Source: DATFYM01 sp035315065
Lineage (GTDB): Bacteria; Acidobacteriota; Terriglobia; UBA7540
NCBI GenBank assembly: GCA_035315065.1
Contig: DATFYM010000081.1
Span: forward strand, 1 to 36,668
Direction: 5' to 3'
DNA: 36,668 bases
The notes under the pieces are model-generated. The model worked only from the letters and a program-made list of their open reading frames with translations. It ran no database searches and was not told where the DNA came from. How positions within the stretch are numbered: position 1 is the first letter of the stretch; every line of letters starts with the position of its first letter. Below are positions 16,126-24,770 of the stretch, in pieces. Made by a program: the position numbers and the translations under genes.

Positions 16126-18316
16126 ATCCCACCAGTTCGTCGGTAGCCTCAAGCGTGATCCAACCCTCTTCCGGCACCACCTGGACGGGCAGCGCGTCGA
16201 CCCACAGCGACACCTGGAGGCCGGCCTTGGCGTGGGCGTCGAGATGCAAAAGCTGGTAATTCAGTTGCAGCTCGAAGACGCGGTCGTAAGCCACCTTCAC
16301 CGCTTCGTGGCCCGGCACGAGAGCGATCGGCTGATCGTGCCTCCAGAGTGCGGTCTGGCTAAGCTTACCTCCGACCACCTGGGCCTGAAGCCGCAACCCG
16401 ATTTCCCCATCGAGCTTGACACGGATCTCAAAGTCGGGGCGCTCGGCACGGAAGTTCTCGCTCAGGTCGACGCGCAGCGAGAGCGCCGGGCCGCCCGAGT
16501 CGTTATTGGACCCATAATAAAGGGCCTCGAAGCACTGCGCCGCACCGTGCATCGATCCCGAGCGGCTGTCGGGCGAGTAAACGCCGGCGCCCATCCACTC
16601 GAAGTAATCCGTCACCCGGCCGTCGATCCGCGGCCGGATCGGAGCCGACGGCGGCACGCTCACCGCGCGCGCCGCAACGTGTTTGATGGGCGCGGCTAGC
16701 TGGTCAGGCGGCGATCCACCCAGCAGGCGGTAGATGTTGCTCAGGTGAGTCCGATAGAGGCGATCGAATTCGGCGTCGTTGGGCGTGGAGTGCTCCGGCC
16801 CGTACCACCAGCACCAGTCGCTGCCTTCAGCGATCCAGAGCTCATGCCGCGCCGCTTCCACCTTGGCCGGATCGAGGCCCGGTTGGGCGCAGTTCTGGGC
16901 GAAGAAGTCGCGCGCATCCGACAGCAAGTCCCAGGCTCGATTGTCTTCTTCCGCGCCGATCCAGACGTCGAAGTTGGAGTTGATCCACGAGCCCGGGACC
17001 AGATGACGCAGCGTTCCGGGAGTCGTCAGCTCCAGCGCTTCGCTGGCCGTGACCGCGCGCAGATCGGGATCGTCGGCCAGGCGCGCGTAGAAACTCTTGA
17101 GGAAGGCGCGGCCGTTGCCGGGGTAGAACTCCCAACAGTTCTCGCCGTCAAGGATAATGGAGACCACGGCCGGATCGTTGCCGGCGTTAGTCCTCGACCG
17201 CACCACGGCGCGAATCCGATGGTGAAGATCGGCGGCCGCCGCCTCCGGGTCCATACGAGAGTAGACGAACCCGATGAGGTCGGAAAGCTCGTGATCTCGG
17301 AAGAACAGCGCGATCTCGCGCCCGCCGGTCATCAGCCGCTGCGGGCGGTAAAGGTCGTCAGCGCCCCAGACCGAGCCGTCCGCCTGCCGATAAAATCCTT
17401 TCTGGAGCGACCGGGCCAGGACCCCCTCGTCGGTGGCCGCCCACCGGAAGCCTTGCTCCGCCGCCAGCGCCAGGAGCTCGTCGGACACGCTGCCCTCGCT
17501 GGGCCAGAGGCCCACCGGGCGCTTCCCGAACACGCGGGTGTGGAGCTCAATGGCAGCACGAAGCTGGTCGCGCGCGTCCTCGGGATGGCGAAAGCTTCGG
17601 GACGGCAACCGAACGCCGGAGCGCGATTCGGCCGCCACGTCCGTATCGCAGAGGAGCGGCAGAATGGGATGATAGAACGGCGAGGTCGAGATTTCGATCT
17701 GGCCTCGCTCGCTGGCTTCCCCGTATTCCTTAAGGACCGTTTGCATCAACTTGATCCCTTTTCCGCGCAGCAAGGCCTTATCCTGCTCCGTATAACCACG
17801 CTGCTTGGCCGCTAGCCACTTCACATCTCGGTCGCCGGCGAGGTAAAGCTCATCGAACCAAGCCAACTGGGACAACACTTGCAAGTCCCTGATGTCCTGC
17901 GGCTGCATCGGGACGGCCTGCCCTCTCCTTGCAGCATCCCCGCCGCGATCGAAGCGATCGGACAGTTCGCGGAAACGGGGGTAACGCCAAAGCAGGTTTT
18001 CCCGATTGACCTGGAACGCGTTGGCGAGCAGCGTCGCCTGATCCTGCGGCGTCAGCGACTCCGCCGGCTTGAAGGCCACGTCATAGAAGGCTTCGCGCGC
18101 CTGGTCACTGGCGTAGTCTTGGATTTGCGCGACCAGCGAAGGGACCAGGTTGAAGGTCATGTGAACGTCGGGGAAATCCTTCAGCATCGCCGCCATGCCG
18201 TAGTAGTCCTTCCAGGCGTGCAGGCGGACCCACGGCATGGCGTAGGAATCCTCCACCAGATCCTTGTAGTAGGGCTGATGCATGTGCCACAGAAGCATCA
18301 AATAAATGTTGGACAT
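16121..18316 (-). CDS. Glycoside hydrolase family 57 (alpha-amylase/glucanotransferase-like)
   Basis: The protein has 731 residues. GGGGAGA precedes the ATG, and there is no signal peptide, so it is cytoplasmic. The GH57 signature HMHQPYY lies at 11-17, then FNLVPSL, then SPFYHPILPLLCD near 211-223. The nucleophile Glu is likely Glu274 in GLWPSEGSVSDELL and the acid Asp Asp390 in IILDGENCWEFYP. A C-terminal beta-rich region (PRIDGRVTDYFEWMGAG onward, about 560-731) resembles the C-terminal domains attached to other GH57 proteins. It probably remodels alpha-glucans or glycogen, inferred from the family. It is transcribed divergently from the LptF-LptG gene across a heptamer hairpin. Confidence 0.92.
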   Translation of the reverse strand: MSNIYLMLLWHMHQPYYKDLVEDSYAMPWVRLHAWKDYYGMAAMLKDFPDVHMTFNLVPSLVAQIQDYASDQAREAFYDVAFKPAESLTPQDQATLLANAFQVNRENLLWRYPRFRELSDRFDRGGDAARRGQAVPMQPQDIRDLQVLSQLAWFDELYLAGDRDVKWLAAKQRGYTEQDKALLRGKGIKLMQTVLKEYGEASERGQIEISTSPFYHPILPLLCDTDVAAESRSGVRLPSRSFRHPEDARDQLRAAIELHTRVFGKRPVGLWPSEGSVSDELLALAAEQGFRWAATDEGVLARSLQKGFYRQADGSVWGADDLYRPQRLMTGGREIALFFRDHELSDLIGFVYSRMDPEAAAADLHHRIRAVVRSRTNAGNDPAVVSIILDGENCWEFYPGNGRAFLKSFYARLADDPDLRAVTASEALELTTPGTLRHLVPGSWINSNFDVWIGAEEDNRAWDLLSDARDFFAQNCAQPGLDPAKVEAARHELWIAEGSDWCWWYGPEHSTPNDAEFDRLYRTHLSNIYRLLGGSPPDQLAAPIKHVAARAVSVPPSAPIRPRIDGRVTDYFEWMGAGVYSPDSRSGSMHGAAQCFEALYYGSNNDSGGPALSLRVDLSENFRAERPDFEIRVKLDGEIGLRLQAQVVGGKLSQTALWRHDQPIALVPGHEAVKVAYDRVFELQLNYQLLHLDAHAKAGLQVSLWVDALPVQVVPEEGWITLEATDELVGW

Positions 18317-18329
18317 CGTCTCCCCGGGG

Positions 18330-18402
18330 GAGTAGGCAGTAGGGATTAGGGAGTAGGGAAACCTGTTCCTGACTCCCGTTCCCCCTGCTCCCTACTACCG
18401 TG
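18330..18402. repeat. AGTAGGG heptamer hairpin between GH57 and lptFG
   Basis: The left array has GAGTAGG, CAGTAGG, GATTAGG, GAGTAGG; the right has CTGCTCC, CTACTAC, the inverse. The spacer is about 20 bases. It occupies the divergent promoter gap and shares its sequence with the array upstream of cysE. Confidence 0.8.
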
Positions 18403-18409
18403 CTAGAAT
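18401..18409 (+). promoter_or_regulatory. Extended -10 promoter for lptFG
   Basis: TGCTAGAAT combines the TGn extension with the -10 hexamer TAGAAT. No good -35 is present, as usual for extended -10 promoters. Transcription would start near 18416, leaving a 14-base leader. AAAGGA (18413-18418) lies around that start, so either the site or the leader is marginal. Confidence 0.45.
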
Positions 18410-18429
18410 TTCAAAGGACGAGCAAGACC

Positions 18430-20751
18430 ATGAGGATTCTCACCCGCTACATCCTCGGCGAAATCTCTTCTTACGCGTTGCTGGGTCTGCTTGTCTTCAC
18501 GTTTGTCATCTTCATCCCTCACCTGAGTTCCTTGCTGGAACTGGTGGTACGCCGCAACTTGCCTCCCTTGGGCGTGATCTCCCTTTTCCTGCTCCCCGTC
18601 CCCGGCATCCTGGTGCTGACCGTGCCCATGGCGGTGCTGGTGGGCACGCTGATCGGGCTCAGCCGCATGGCCGCGGACGGCGAGGTGATCGCCGCGCGCG
18701 CTTCCGGCATGGGGACCCGGGAGTTTGTGCGTCCGGTGCTCTACTACGCCATCTTTGGCTGGGCGCTGACTTCCTGGATGAGCCTCGTCCTTGCCCCACG
18801 GGCCGCCGTCGAACTCAACCGGATGGACGCCGGTTACATGACCAGCCAGATCCCCTACGAAATCCAACCACGGGTGTTCATCGAGCAATTCCCCAACCGG
18901 TTGATCTACATCGAGGATGTCAGGGGCTCCCGCGCCCGCTGGCAAGGAGTCTTCATCGCCGACACCACGGACCGGGACGCGCCGAAAGTGACGTTAGCGG
19001 AAAGCGGCTTTCTTGTCAACGACCAGCACGGTGACGGACTCACCTTGCAGCTCGATCGGGGCATGACCCACGAGATTGACCCGCAGCGCGCCGAGCAGTA
19101 CTCGGTCTCCACCTTCATTCAGACCGAGGTCCCGATTCCGGTCAACCGAACGGACACGTCTCCGTCCCTGCGCCAGACGCCGGCGTTGCTCTCGACGGCC
19201 CACCTCATCGATCTCGTCACGCGTGCGCAGCCGGCCCCGGACCGGCAAGCCGCCCTAGTCGAACTGAACTACCGCTTTGCGCTGCCGGTGGCGTCGCTGG
19301 TGCTCGCGCTGGTAGGTCTTCCGCTTGGCCTCGACACGCGCAAAGGTGGGAAGGCAGTCGGCATGATGCTGACCATCCTCCTGGTCTTCGCCTACTACAT
19401 CATCATGGCTTTCGGCCAGACTCTTTCCAAGCAAGGACGGCTGCACCCCGGCATCGGCCTCTGGATGGCCAACGTCGTCTTTGCGGCGGCGGGCATCGTC
19501 ATGTTAGCGCAACTGCGGAAGGTCCGGGCCCGCGTGCAGGCGATGCTGGATTGGTTCGAGGACGTCGGCCGCAGTTGGGCGTCCGAGTTCAAGCGCCGGC
19601 GGCTTAGGCGCAAAGGCCCGGCGAGCATCCTGCTACAGCCGCGCACGCCCGGCAGTCGCATGTTCCAGATTCTCGACGTCTATGTCATTCGCGGCTGGCT
19701 GTTCTACTTGCTGCTGCTGGTGGTAGCGTTTACCGGCATCTATATCGTCTTCGACTTCTTCCAGATCCTCGGCGACGTAGTGCGCAACCACATTGCCCCG
19801 CGCGTGGTGCTGGACTACTACCGCTACCTCACGCCGCAGATCATCTTCACCATGCTGCCCCTGAGCGTACTGGTAGCGTCGCTGGTGGGTTTCGGCCTCC
19901 TCGCCAAGACCAATCAGGTCACCGCCATCAAGTCGGCAGGAGTCAGCCTCTACCGCATCTCGCTGCCCGTGCTCCTGGCGGCGGCGATGCTGAGCGCCGG
20001 CATGTTCCTTCTGGAAGACCAGTACCTTCCTGCCCTCAACAAACAGCAGGACGCGCTGCGCAACCAGATTAAGGGCCGGCCGGCACAGACCTATTACCGT
20101 CCCGATCGGCAGTGGATCTTCGGCGAGGCGAGCCGCATTTACAACTACAGCTTTTTTGACCCCGACCGCAACGTGTTCGCCAACTTCTCCGCCTTCGAGT
20201 TTGACCCGCACACCTTCCAGATGAAACGGCGCATCTTCGCCAAGCGCGCCTTTTGGGAAGAGCACCTTCAGCGGTGGATCCTCGAAGATGGCTGGTCGCG
20301 CGACTTTGACCGCGACCGTGTGCTTTCCTACTTGCCGTACTCGGTGGCCACCTTCGATGAACTGAGCGAGCAACCGCCCTACTTCAAGAAAGAAGTGAAG
20401 ACTTCGGAGCAGATGAGCGCTCTCGATTTGAGCGAATACATCCGCGAGCTAGGCCAGAGTGGGTTCGACGTAGTGCGGCTCTCCATCCAACTCTACCGCA
20501 AGTTCTCCTACCCCGTGATGACCCTCATTGTGGGACTGATCGGCATTCCCTTCGCCTTCTCCATGGGACGCAAGGGCGCGCTCACCGGCGTGGCGCTCAG
20601 CATCGGCATCGCCATTGTTTACTGGTCGAGCTCGAGCCTTTTCGAAGCCATGGGGAACCTCCACCAGCTTCCCCCAGCCATGGCCGCGTGGTCGCCCGAC
20701 GTGCTGTTCGGGCTCGGCGGGATCTACTTCCTGCTGCGCATCAAGACTTGA
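18430..20751 (+). CDS. Fused LptF-LptG lipopolysaccharide-export permease
   Basis: The protein has 773 residues starting at MRILTRYILGEI. It holds two complete YjgP/YjgQ permease units in one chain. The first is about residues 1-370: three N-terminal membrane helices with GDGEVIAARASG-like loop ADGEVIAARASGMG, a periplasmic jellyroll, three C-terminal helices. The second is about 410-773: MFQILDVYVIRGWLFYLL, KTNQVTAIKSAGVSLYRI, a periplasmic region, and VIVGLIGIPFAF-like TM region. In E. coli LptF and LptG are separate partners of LptB that extract LPS from the inner membrane; each unit here has about the normal length. The fusion fixes the heterodimer stoichiometry. No other lpt gene is in the window. 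Confidence 0.9.
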   Translation: MRILTRYILGEISSYALLGLLVFTFVIFIPHLSSLLELVVRRNLPPLGVISLFLLPVPGILVLTVPMAVLVGTLIGLSRMAADGEVIAARASGMGTREFVRPVLYYAIFGWALTSWMSLVLAPRAAVELNRMDAGYMTSQIPYEIQPRVFIEQFPNRLIYIEDVRGSRARWQGVFIADTTDRDAPKVTLAESGFLVNDQHGDGLTLQLDRGMTHEIDPQRAEQYSVSTFIQTEVPIPVNRTDTSPSLRQTPALLSTAHLIDLVTRAQPAPDRQAALVELNYRFALPVASLVLALVGLPLGLDTRKGGKAVGMMLTILLVFAYYIIMAFGQTLSKQGRLHPGIGLWMANVVFAAAGIVMLAQLRKVRARVQAMLDWFEDVGRSWASEFKRRRLRRKGPASILLQPRTPGSRMFQILDVYVIRGWLFYLLLLVVAFTGIYIVFDFFQILGDVVRNHIAPRVVLDYYRYLTPQIIFTMLPLSVLVASLVGFGLLAKTNQVTAIKSAGVSLYRISLPVLLAAAMLSAGMFLLEDQYLPALNKQQDALRNQIKGRPAQTYYRPDRQWIFGEASRIYNYSFFDPDRNVFANFSAFEFDPHTFQMKRRIFAKRAFWEEHLQRWILEDGWSRDFDRDRVLSYLPYSVATFDELSEQPPYFKKEVKTSEQMSALDLSEYIRELGQSGFDVVRLSIQLYRKFSYPVMTLIVGLIGIPFAFSMGRKGALTGVALSIGIAIVYWSSSSLFEAMGNLHQLPPAMAAWSPDVLFGLGGIYFLLRIKT

Positions 20752-20764
20752 GAAGAAATTATGG

Positions 20765-20954
20765 ATGATGAATTATGAATTATGAACGAAGGCAAGGAAG
20801 TCGAGAGTCGAAAGTGGAAAGTCGAGAGTGAAGACGCCTTTGAGACTTTACGGAAGACTGGCACCGGGCTTGCTTTTCTCACTTTCGACTCTCAACTTTC
20901 GACTCTCGACTTCTTGGTCTTCATTCATAATTCATAATTCATCATTCATAATTT
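20765..20954. repeat. Doubly nested heptamer hairpin between convergent genes
   Basis: Outer arrays: TGATGAA, TTATGAA, TTATGAA (20766-20786) and, inverted, ATAATTC units (20920-20953). Inner arrays: AGTCGAG, AGTCGAA, AGTGGAA, AGTCGAG (20799-20833) and, inverted, ACTTTCG, ACTCTCA, ACTTTCG, ACTCTCG (20881-20915). The loop is about 45 bases. It separates the lptFG stop from the APC permease stop and could terminate both directions. The last codons and stop of the permease are inside the outer right array. Confidence 0.9.
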
Positions 20955-22311
20955 GGAAGGGCCACTCGCCCCGGACGCGGGCGCGAATGAAATAGGCTAC
21001 CGAGCCCACCGCAAAAACGCCCACGGCGAAAATCAGCGACTTGCGCGCCGCCGTGGCGAGCACGAAAATCCAGCCCACCACCGAGACCATGCCCGGAATC
21101 GGGTAAAACCACATGCGGAACGGGCGGGCCAAACCGGGCGCGTGCCGTCGCAGAACGAAAAAGCCGATGGTCTGCGGCAGGTACTGAATGAGGACGCGCG
21201 TGGCGATGAGGCCGGGGATCACCTCATTGAGCTTGGCCAGGCTAAAGATGGAAGCGATCACCCCCAGCGTGATCAGCGAGACGTAAGGGAACTTCCCTTT
21301 GGGATGAAGGCGCGCAAAAACGCGGAAGAAGTTACCATCCGTGGCAGCGACATAGGGAATGCGCGAATATCCGAGCAGCAGGGAGAACACCGAGGAAAAG
21401 GCGATCCAGAGGATCAACACCGTCATCGCCTTGCCCGCCGTCGCACCTTGGAGCGCTTCGATATAAACCGAGGCAATGAATCCGCTGGTGAGAACCTGCC
21501 GCCAGGGGATGACGCTGAGGAAGCATGCGGTCATCATGACGTAGAGCGCGCCCACGGCAATGATGGAAGACATGATGGCGCGCGGGATCACCCGGCCCGG
21601 ATCGCGAATCTCCTCCGCCAGGTAGCAAACGTTGTAGTAGCCGAAGTAATCGTAGAGGGCGTAGAGGGTGGCTTGGCCGAGGCCCATCCAAAAGGCCCAG
21701 CTCATACGGAAAGCGCCGACGGGAAAATCAAAGAGCCGGGCAGCGCTCAAGTGGGGCACTCCGGAGACCACGATCCAGAGGCAGCCGAGAAGCACTCCGC
21801 CCACCAGTACTACCGAGATCTTGCCGATGGCGCCGATGCGCCGGTAAAGCAGCGCTACGAGGAGCAGCGGAAACAGCGCGGCCACCCATCGAACGCCAGC
21901 GGCAGAAAGTCCCGGCACCAGGTAATGCAGATAGTGTGCGAACCCGATGCTGCCGCTGGCCACGGAAAGCGGGGCCGAGAAGATGATTTGCCAGACCATC
22001 AGGAAGGAAAGCCATCGCCCCGCTCCTCGGGGACCAAAGGCCTCGCGCAGGTAGTTGTAGCTGCCCCCAGCCTTGGGCAGGGCCGCCCCCAGTTCGGCCC
22101 ATACCAAGCCGTCGCAGAACGCCACCAGCGCGCCGATCAGCCAGGCGAGCATGGCTTGCGGCCCGCCCATGGTAGCCAGCAAAAGGGGAATGGTAATGTA
22201 CGGACCAATCCCCACCATGTCGGTAATGGCAAGGGATGTGGCCTGGACGAGACCGAGTTCGCGTCGGAGGGCCGGTTTTGCGAATTGGTCGCCAGCAGTG
22301 TTGGTGGTCAA
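20932..22311 (-). CDS. APC-superfamily amino acid permease
   Basis: The protein has 459 residues and about twelve hydrophobic helices. The N-terminal helix has the family pattern SLAITDMVGIGPYITIP, and PKAGGSYNYLREAFGP after TM2-3 is the APC signature. EEIRDPGRVIPRAI follows TM5-6. It imports or exchanges an amino acid or polyamine across the inner membrane; the substrate is not evident. The start is a TTG with no clear ribosome-binding site, so the true start is uncertain. The C-terminal residues IMNDEL and the stop TGA are encoded by a GAATTAT heptamer array, so the natural C-terminus may have been replaced. Confidence 0.88.
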   Translation of the reverse strand: MTTNTAGDQFAKPALRRELGLVQATSLAITDMVGIGPYITIPLLLATMGGPQAMLAWLIGALVAFCDGLVWAELGAALPKAGGSYNYLREAFGPRGAGRWLSFLMVWQIIFSAPLSVASGSIGFAHYLHYLVPGLSAAGVRWVAALFPLLLVALLYRRIGAIGKISVVLVGGVLLGCLWIVVSGVPHLSAARLFDFPVGAFRMSWAFWMGLGQATLYALYDYFGYYNVCYLAEEIRDPGRVIPRAIMSSIIAVGALYVMMTACFLSVIPWRQVLTSGFIASVYIEALQGATAGKAMTVLILWIAFSSVFSLLLGYSRIPYVAATDGNFFRVFARLHPKGKFPYVSLITLGVIASIFSLAKLNEVIPGLIATRVLIQYLPQTIGFFVLRRHAPGLARPFRMWFYPIPGMVSVVGWIFVLATAARKSLIFAVGVFAVGSVAYFIRARVRGEWPFQIMNDEL

Positions 22312-22334
22312 GCTCGAATAGAGCGGTTGTTATC

Positions 22335-22505
22335 GGTTAGAGAAGAATTGCCGATTGCAGATTGACGATTGCCGATTGGAAGAAGCTGTCAGTCGCCACT
22401 TGCAGCAGCGGACCCGGATGAGCCGAACTGACAACTCCCACTGACAACTGATGCCTCTTCCAATCGGCAATCCTTCGCTTCGCTCAGGACCAATCGTCAA
22501 TTCTT
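22335..22505. repeat. Nested GATTGAC/CTGACAA heptamer hairpin
   Basis: The left GATTGAC units (22341-22380) pair with an inverted CAATCGGCAATC...CAATCGTCAATT tract (22459-22502) that includes the insert CTTCGCTTCGCTCAGG. Between them CTGTCAG and ACTGACA, ACTGACA arrays form an inner stem. The same CTTCGCTTCGCTCAGG insert recurs near 36.28 kb. Confidence 0.8.
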
Positions 22506-22538
22506 CGTCGGCACGGTGTTCGCGGTACCCCAGCCAGC

Positions 22539-22952
22539 CTAGGAAGAGGGTTTTGCGGCGCTCTTCTTGCCCTCCCAGGTTCCTTTGGTATTCTCGCCGC
22601 CGCCGCCGCTGTCAACCGACCACGAGCCGCTTACCTGGCCTTTGTTCACCTTCCCGGTGAGCAAGTAGTTGCCTTGCGGTGTATCGATGTGGATCTCCAG
22701 CATCTTTTTCTTGAAGCTGGCGGTGGTGAGTTCGGTGGACCCGATCGGTGACGAGACGGAGCCGGTTACGGTGTCTCCATTCTGTTCGAGGTACAGTGTA
22801 AAGCTCATATCGCCCTGGGTACCGCCGTGCGACGTACATTCCCACGTACCTGCAGCCGGGCCGGGCTTGGCCTTGATTTCCTTAGCGGCCAGCAAGCCCG
22901 TCACGCTCAGAACCACCAGGCACAATCCAATCGCTCTAAGAACACGCTTCAT
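22539..22952 (-). CDS. Small secreted hypothetical protein (137 aa)
   Basis: AGGGGGA lies eight bases before the ATG. A signal peptide runs MKRVLRAIGLCLVVLSVTGLLAA. The mature part is a beta-rich domain (GTWECTSHGG, FTLYLEQNGDTVTGSV, GNYLLTGKVNKGQVSGSW) followed by a Gly-rich loop and a basic tail. The alternating pattern, with GTW at the start and GTW near the end, suggests a small beta-barrel or lipocalin-like fold. No family is recognised. It is transcribed alone on the minus strand between two heptamer hairpins. Confidence 0.75.
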   Translation of the reverse strand: MKRVLRAIGLCLVVLSVTGLLAAKEIKAKPGPAAGTWECTSHGGTQGDMSFTLYLEQNGDTVTGSVSSPIGSTELTTASFKKKMLEIHIDTPQGNYLLTGKVNKGQVSGSWSVDSGGGGENTKGTWEGKKSAAKPSS

Positions 22953-22974
22953 TGGTAAATCCCCCTTGGTCCGA

Positions 22975-23046
22975 AAAAGTTAAAAGTCGAAAGTTGAAAG
23001 TCGAAAAGGAACCCTTTTGAGTTTCGACTTTTGACTCTCGACTACT
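22975..23046. repeat. TCGAAAG heptamer hairpin
   Basis: AAAGTCGAAAGTTGAAAGTC on the left and GACTTTTGACTCTCGACT on the right are inverted, with AAGGAACCCTTTTGAG between. The period is 7. It lies upstream of the small secreted protein gene. Confidence 0.8.
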
Positions 23047-23119
23047 CTTGAGAGTGCTTCCGCGGCGCTGATCCGCGACCAGTGATTTTACCCTGATCGC
23101 GTGAAAGGCGTCCAGCCAG

Positions 23120-23290
23120 AATTGCCGATTTACGATTGACGATTGACGATTGGAAGAGGCGTCCGTTGTCAACAGTCAGTTACAAGTTGCGGCTCCTCCG
23201 GAATCTGCTGCTGCAACTGGACGACTGACAACTAATTTAACTAACGACTTCTTACAATCGTCAGTCAGCAATCGGCAATCGGCAATCCTT
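23120..23290. repeat. Nested GATTGAC hairpin at the CPBP 3' end
   Basis: Left units GATTTAC, GATTGAC, GATTGAC, GATTGGA are matched on the right by CAATCGTCAGTCAGCAATC and CGGCAATC units. An inner pair (TTGTCAACAGTCAGTTACAA and TTGCAACTGGACGACTGACA-like) makes a second stem. The right end touches the CPBP stop codon. Confidence 0.8.
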
Positions 23291-24269
23291 AAAACCAGAA
23301 GTGCCACATCGTGTCCACCAGCGCGTGGGTAAGCGCCGAGGCGCATAGTCGGTGCCGAGTCCGATAAGCGTTGCCATAGAAGAGTCCCGCCAAGGTAGCC
23401 AGGATGGCGTATCTCCAGTTCGGCACCGGGGCATGGTGCAGGTGCGACAACCCGAAAACCACGGACGCTATCACCAAGCCGTAGAGTGCATGTCGTGGGC
23501 CCTGAATGGTCTTCACCAGGAAGTTCTGCAAGATGCCGCGGAACAACAGTTCTTCGGGTATGGCGATGGTAAGGTAAATACCTAAGAACTGCCCCACGAA
23601 CGCCTGGATTGAGGCTCCGTCAGAATGAAAATGGATGAAGTTCAAGGCGATGCCAAGTGGGATGCCCAGCACCGAAAACCCCACCAGATTTGCCAATCCG
23701 TCCGTCAAGTCATCCCTGCGAAGGATCAGTCGATAGCCGACCCCCTCCAGGTTGCGGATCACCATGAAGGCGTACCCACCCACCAGGACGGAGTACACCG
23801 GGCGGAAGGCATAGAGGTCTTCCGGCCACATCCAGATGCCACTAAGCCAGCCGGCGGCCACCGGCAGCGCCAGCGACAACATGGCGGCGAAGTCCCGCCA
23901 TCCGACCCGCTCAGCCCGATGGAACCGATCTGGGAGCAGTAGGGCCACGGGGACCACGATATAAGCGACCAGCTTTGCCAGACCGAGCACCGAAAAAGTA
24001 CGGGTGCCGAGGGCAACCACGAAATAAGGCACCAGCAGGAGAAGCGGCATCGCCATCGCAGCCGCGAGAGATTCCACCGCCCAGGTTCGCAGTTGTTTCA
24101 CGAAGCCGGTATTGGTGAGGGCAACGAACAGACCCAAAACCAGCGAGAGGCAAACAAAGAAGGCGACCAGCCGCTCGGGATCGATCCTGACCTGAAGCAG
24201 AACCACCCACGTGGCCAGGACTGCAAGCAACAGCAAGCCGATGATGGCGAGAATCAGTTTCTTCAGCAC
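23289..24269 (-). CDS. CPBP-family intramembrane metalloprotease
   Basis: The protein has 326 residues and about eight membrane helices. The C-terminal half has the CPBP/CaaX-protease motifs in order: IAIPEELLFRGI with Glu239, Glu240 and Arg244, VVFGLSHLHH with His276, and SALTHALVDTMWHF with His315. These are the catalytic Glu and His residues of the Rce1/ABI family. Bacterial members process or inactivate membrane substrates, and some protect against bacteriocins; nothing local suggests a substrate. The gene ends at a heptamer hairpin and begins just beside a TTTTCAG array, so its promoter is probably within repeat DNA. Confidence 0.9.
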   Translation of the reverse strand: MLKKLILAIIGLLLLAVLATWVVLLQVRIDPERLVAFFVCLSLVLGLFVALTNTGFVKQLRTWAVESLAAAMAMPLLLLVPYFVVALGTRTFSVLGLAKLVAYIVVPVALLLPDRFHRAERVGWRDFAAMLSLALPVAAGWLSGIWMWPEDLYAFRPVYSVLVGGYAFMVIRNLEGVGYRLILRRDDLTDGLANLVGFSVLGIPLGIALNFIHFHSDGASIQAFVGQFLGIYLTIAIPEELLFRGILQNFLVKTIQGPRHALYGLVIASVVFGLSHLHHAPVPNWRYAILATLAGLFYGNAYRTRHRLCASALTHALVDTMWHFWF

Positions 24270-24340
24270 GTAGTTTTCAGTTTTCAGTCCTCAGTTTTCA
24301 GTCCCCAAGTTCAGTTTCTCGGTCCTCAGTTTGCTGAGAA
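24266..24340. repeat. TTTTCAG heptamer array
   Basis: TTTTCAG, TTTTCAG, TCCTCAG, TTTTCAG and a degenerate continuation to GTCCTCAGTTTGCTGAG. The 7-base period is exact over the first four units. It starts at the CPBP start codon, in its upstream region. Confidence 0.8.
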
Positions 24341-24409
24341 ACTGAGACCCTGCAGGGAAGCACAAAGCAAGAGAAGGCAATGGCGGCGGCAACCCGCCCC
24401 AGGGCTTGC

Positions 24410-24566
24410 GAAGGCGTGAAGTAATTGCGAAAGGGGCTTTCAACACAGAGACACAGAGGCACAGAGGAAAATGGGAAACGTCGAGAAACAAAAGACATCT
24501 TTATGTGATTCTCTTTCTCTTCTCTGTGTCTCCGTGCCTCTGTGTTTAATTTCTTCACACGTTCTG
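24410..24566. mobile_element. Approx. 160-bp hairpin element, copy 1 (ACAGAGGC type)
   Basis: The outer arms ACACAGAGACACAGAGG and CTCCGTGCCTCTGTGTT are inverted. The unique middle includes AAAATGGGAAACGTCGAG and CTTTATGTGATTCTC. The whole segment, including flanks GAAGGCGTGAAGTAATT and CTTCACACGTTCTG, is closely matched in reverse orientation at 26275-26441. Non-autonomous MITE-like behaviour is inferred; no transposase is associated. Confidence 0.7.
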
Positions 24567-24629
24567 CGCCCTGGGCTACATTCTTTCGCCGCTTCGCGGC
24601 TTCCCCACGGCCTACGCCCATGATTGGGC

Positions 24630-24770
24630 TGACCCCTGCTGACTGCCCCCTGCTGACTGCCTTCCTGCTGACTGCCTTCCTGCTGACTGCCTCCTGCTGA
24701 CTGCCTCCTGCCGACTGCTGACTGCTGACTGCCAACTGCCTTCCTTCTGCCTACTGCCTTCTCTTACTTC
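24630..24770. repeat. CTGACTG / CTGCTGACTGCCTTC array at the M16 3' end
   Basis: Units of 14-15 bases (CTGCTGACTGCCTTC and CTGCTGACTGCCTC) run into pure CTGACTG 7-base units, then decay to TGCCTTCCTTCTGCC. It borders the M16 stop codon. Confidence 0.8.

Noticed and set aside
16745..17815. Plus-strand open frame of 356 codons
   Set aside because: Antisense to GH57; no motifs and biased Arg/Gly content.
20953..22365. Long plus-strand open frame (470 codons)
   Set aside because: Antisense to the APC permease; the translation is His/Arg/Glu-rich with no hydrophobic core or domain.
24630..24770. CRISPR-like array
   Set aside because: Units are 7 or 14-15 bases with no unique spacers of similar length, and no cas gene is nearby; the same applies to the other heptamer arrays.
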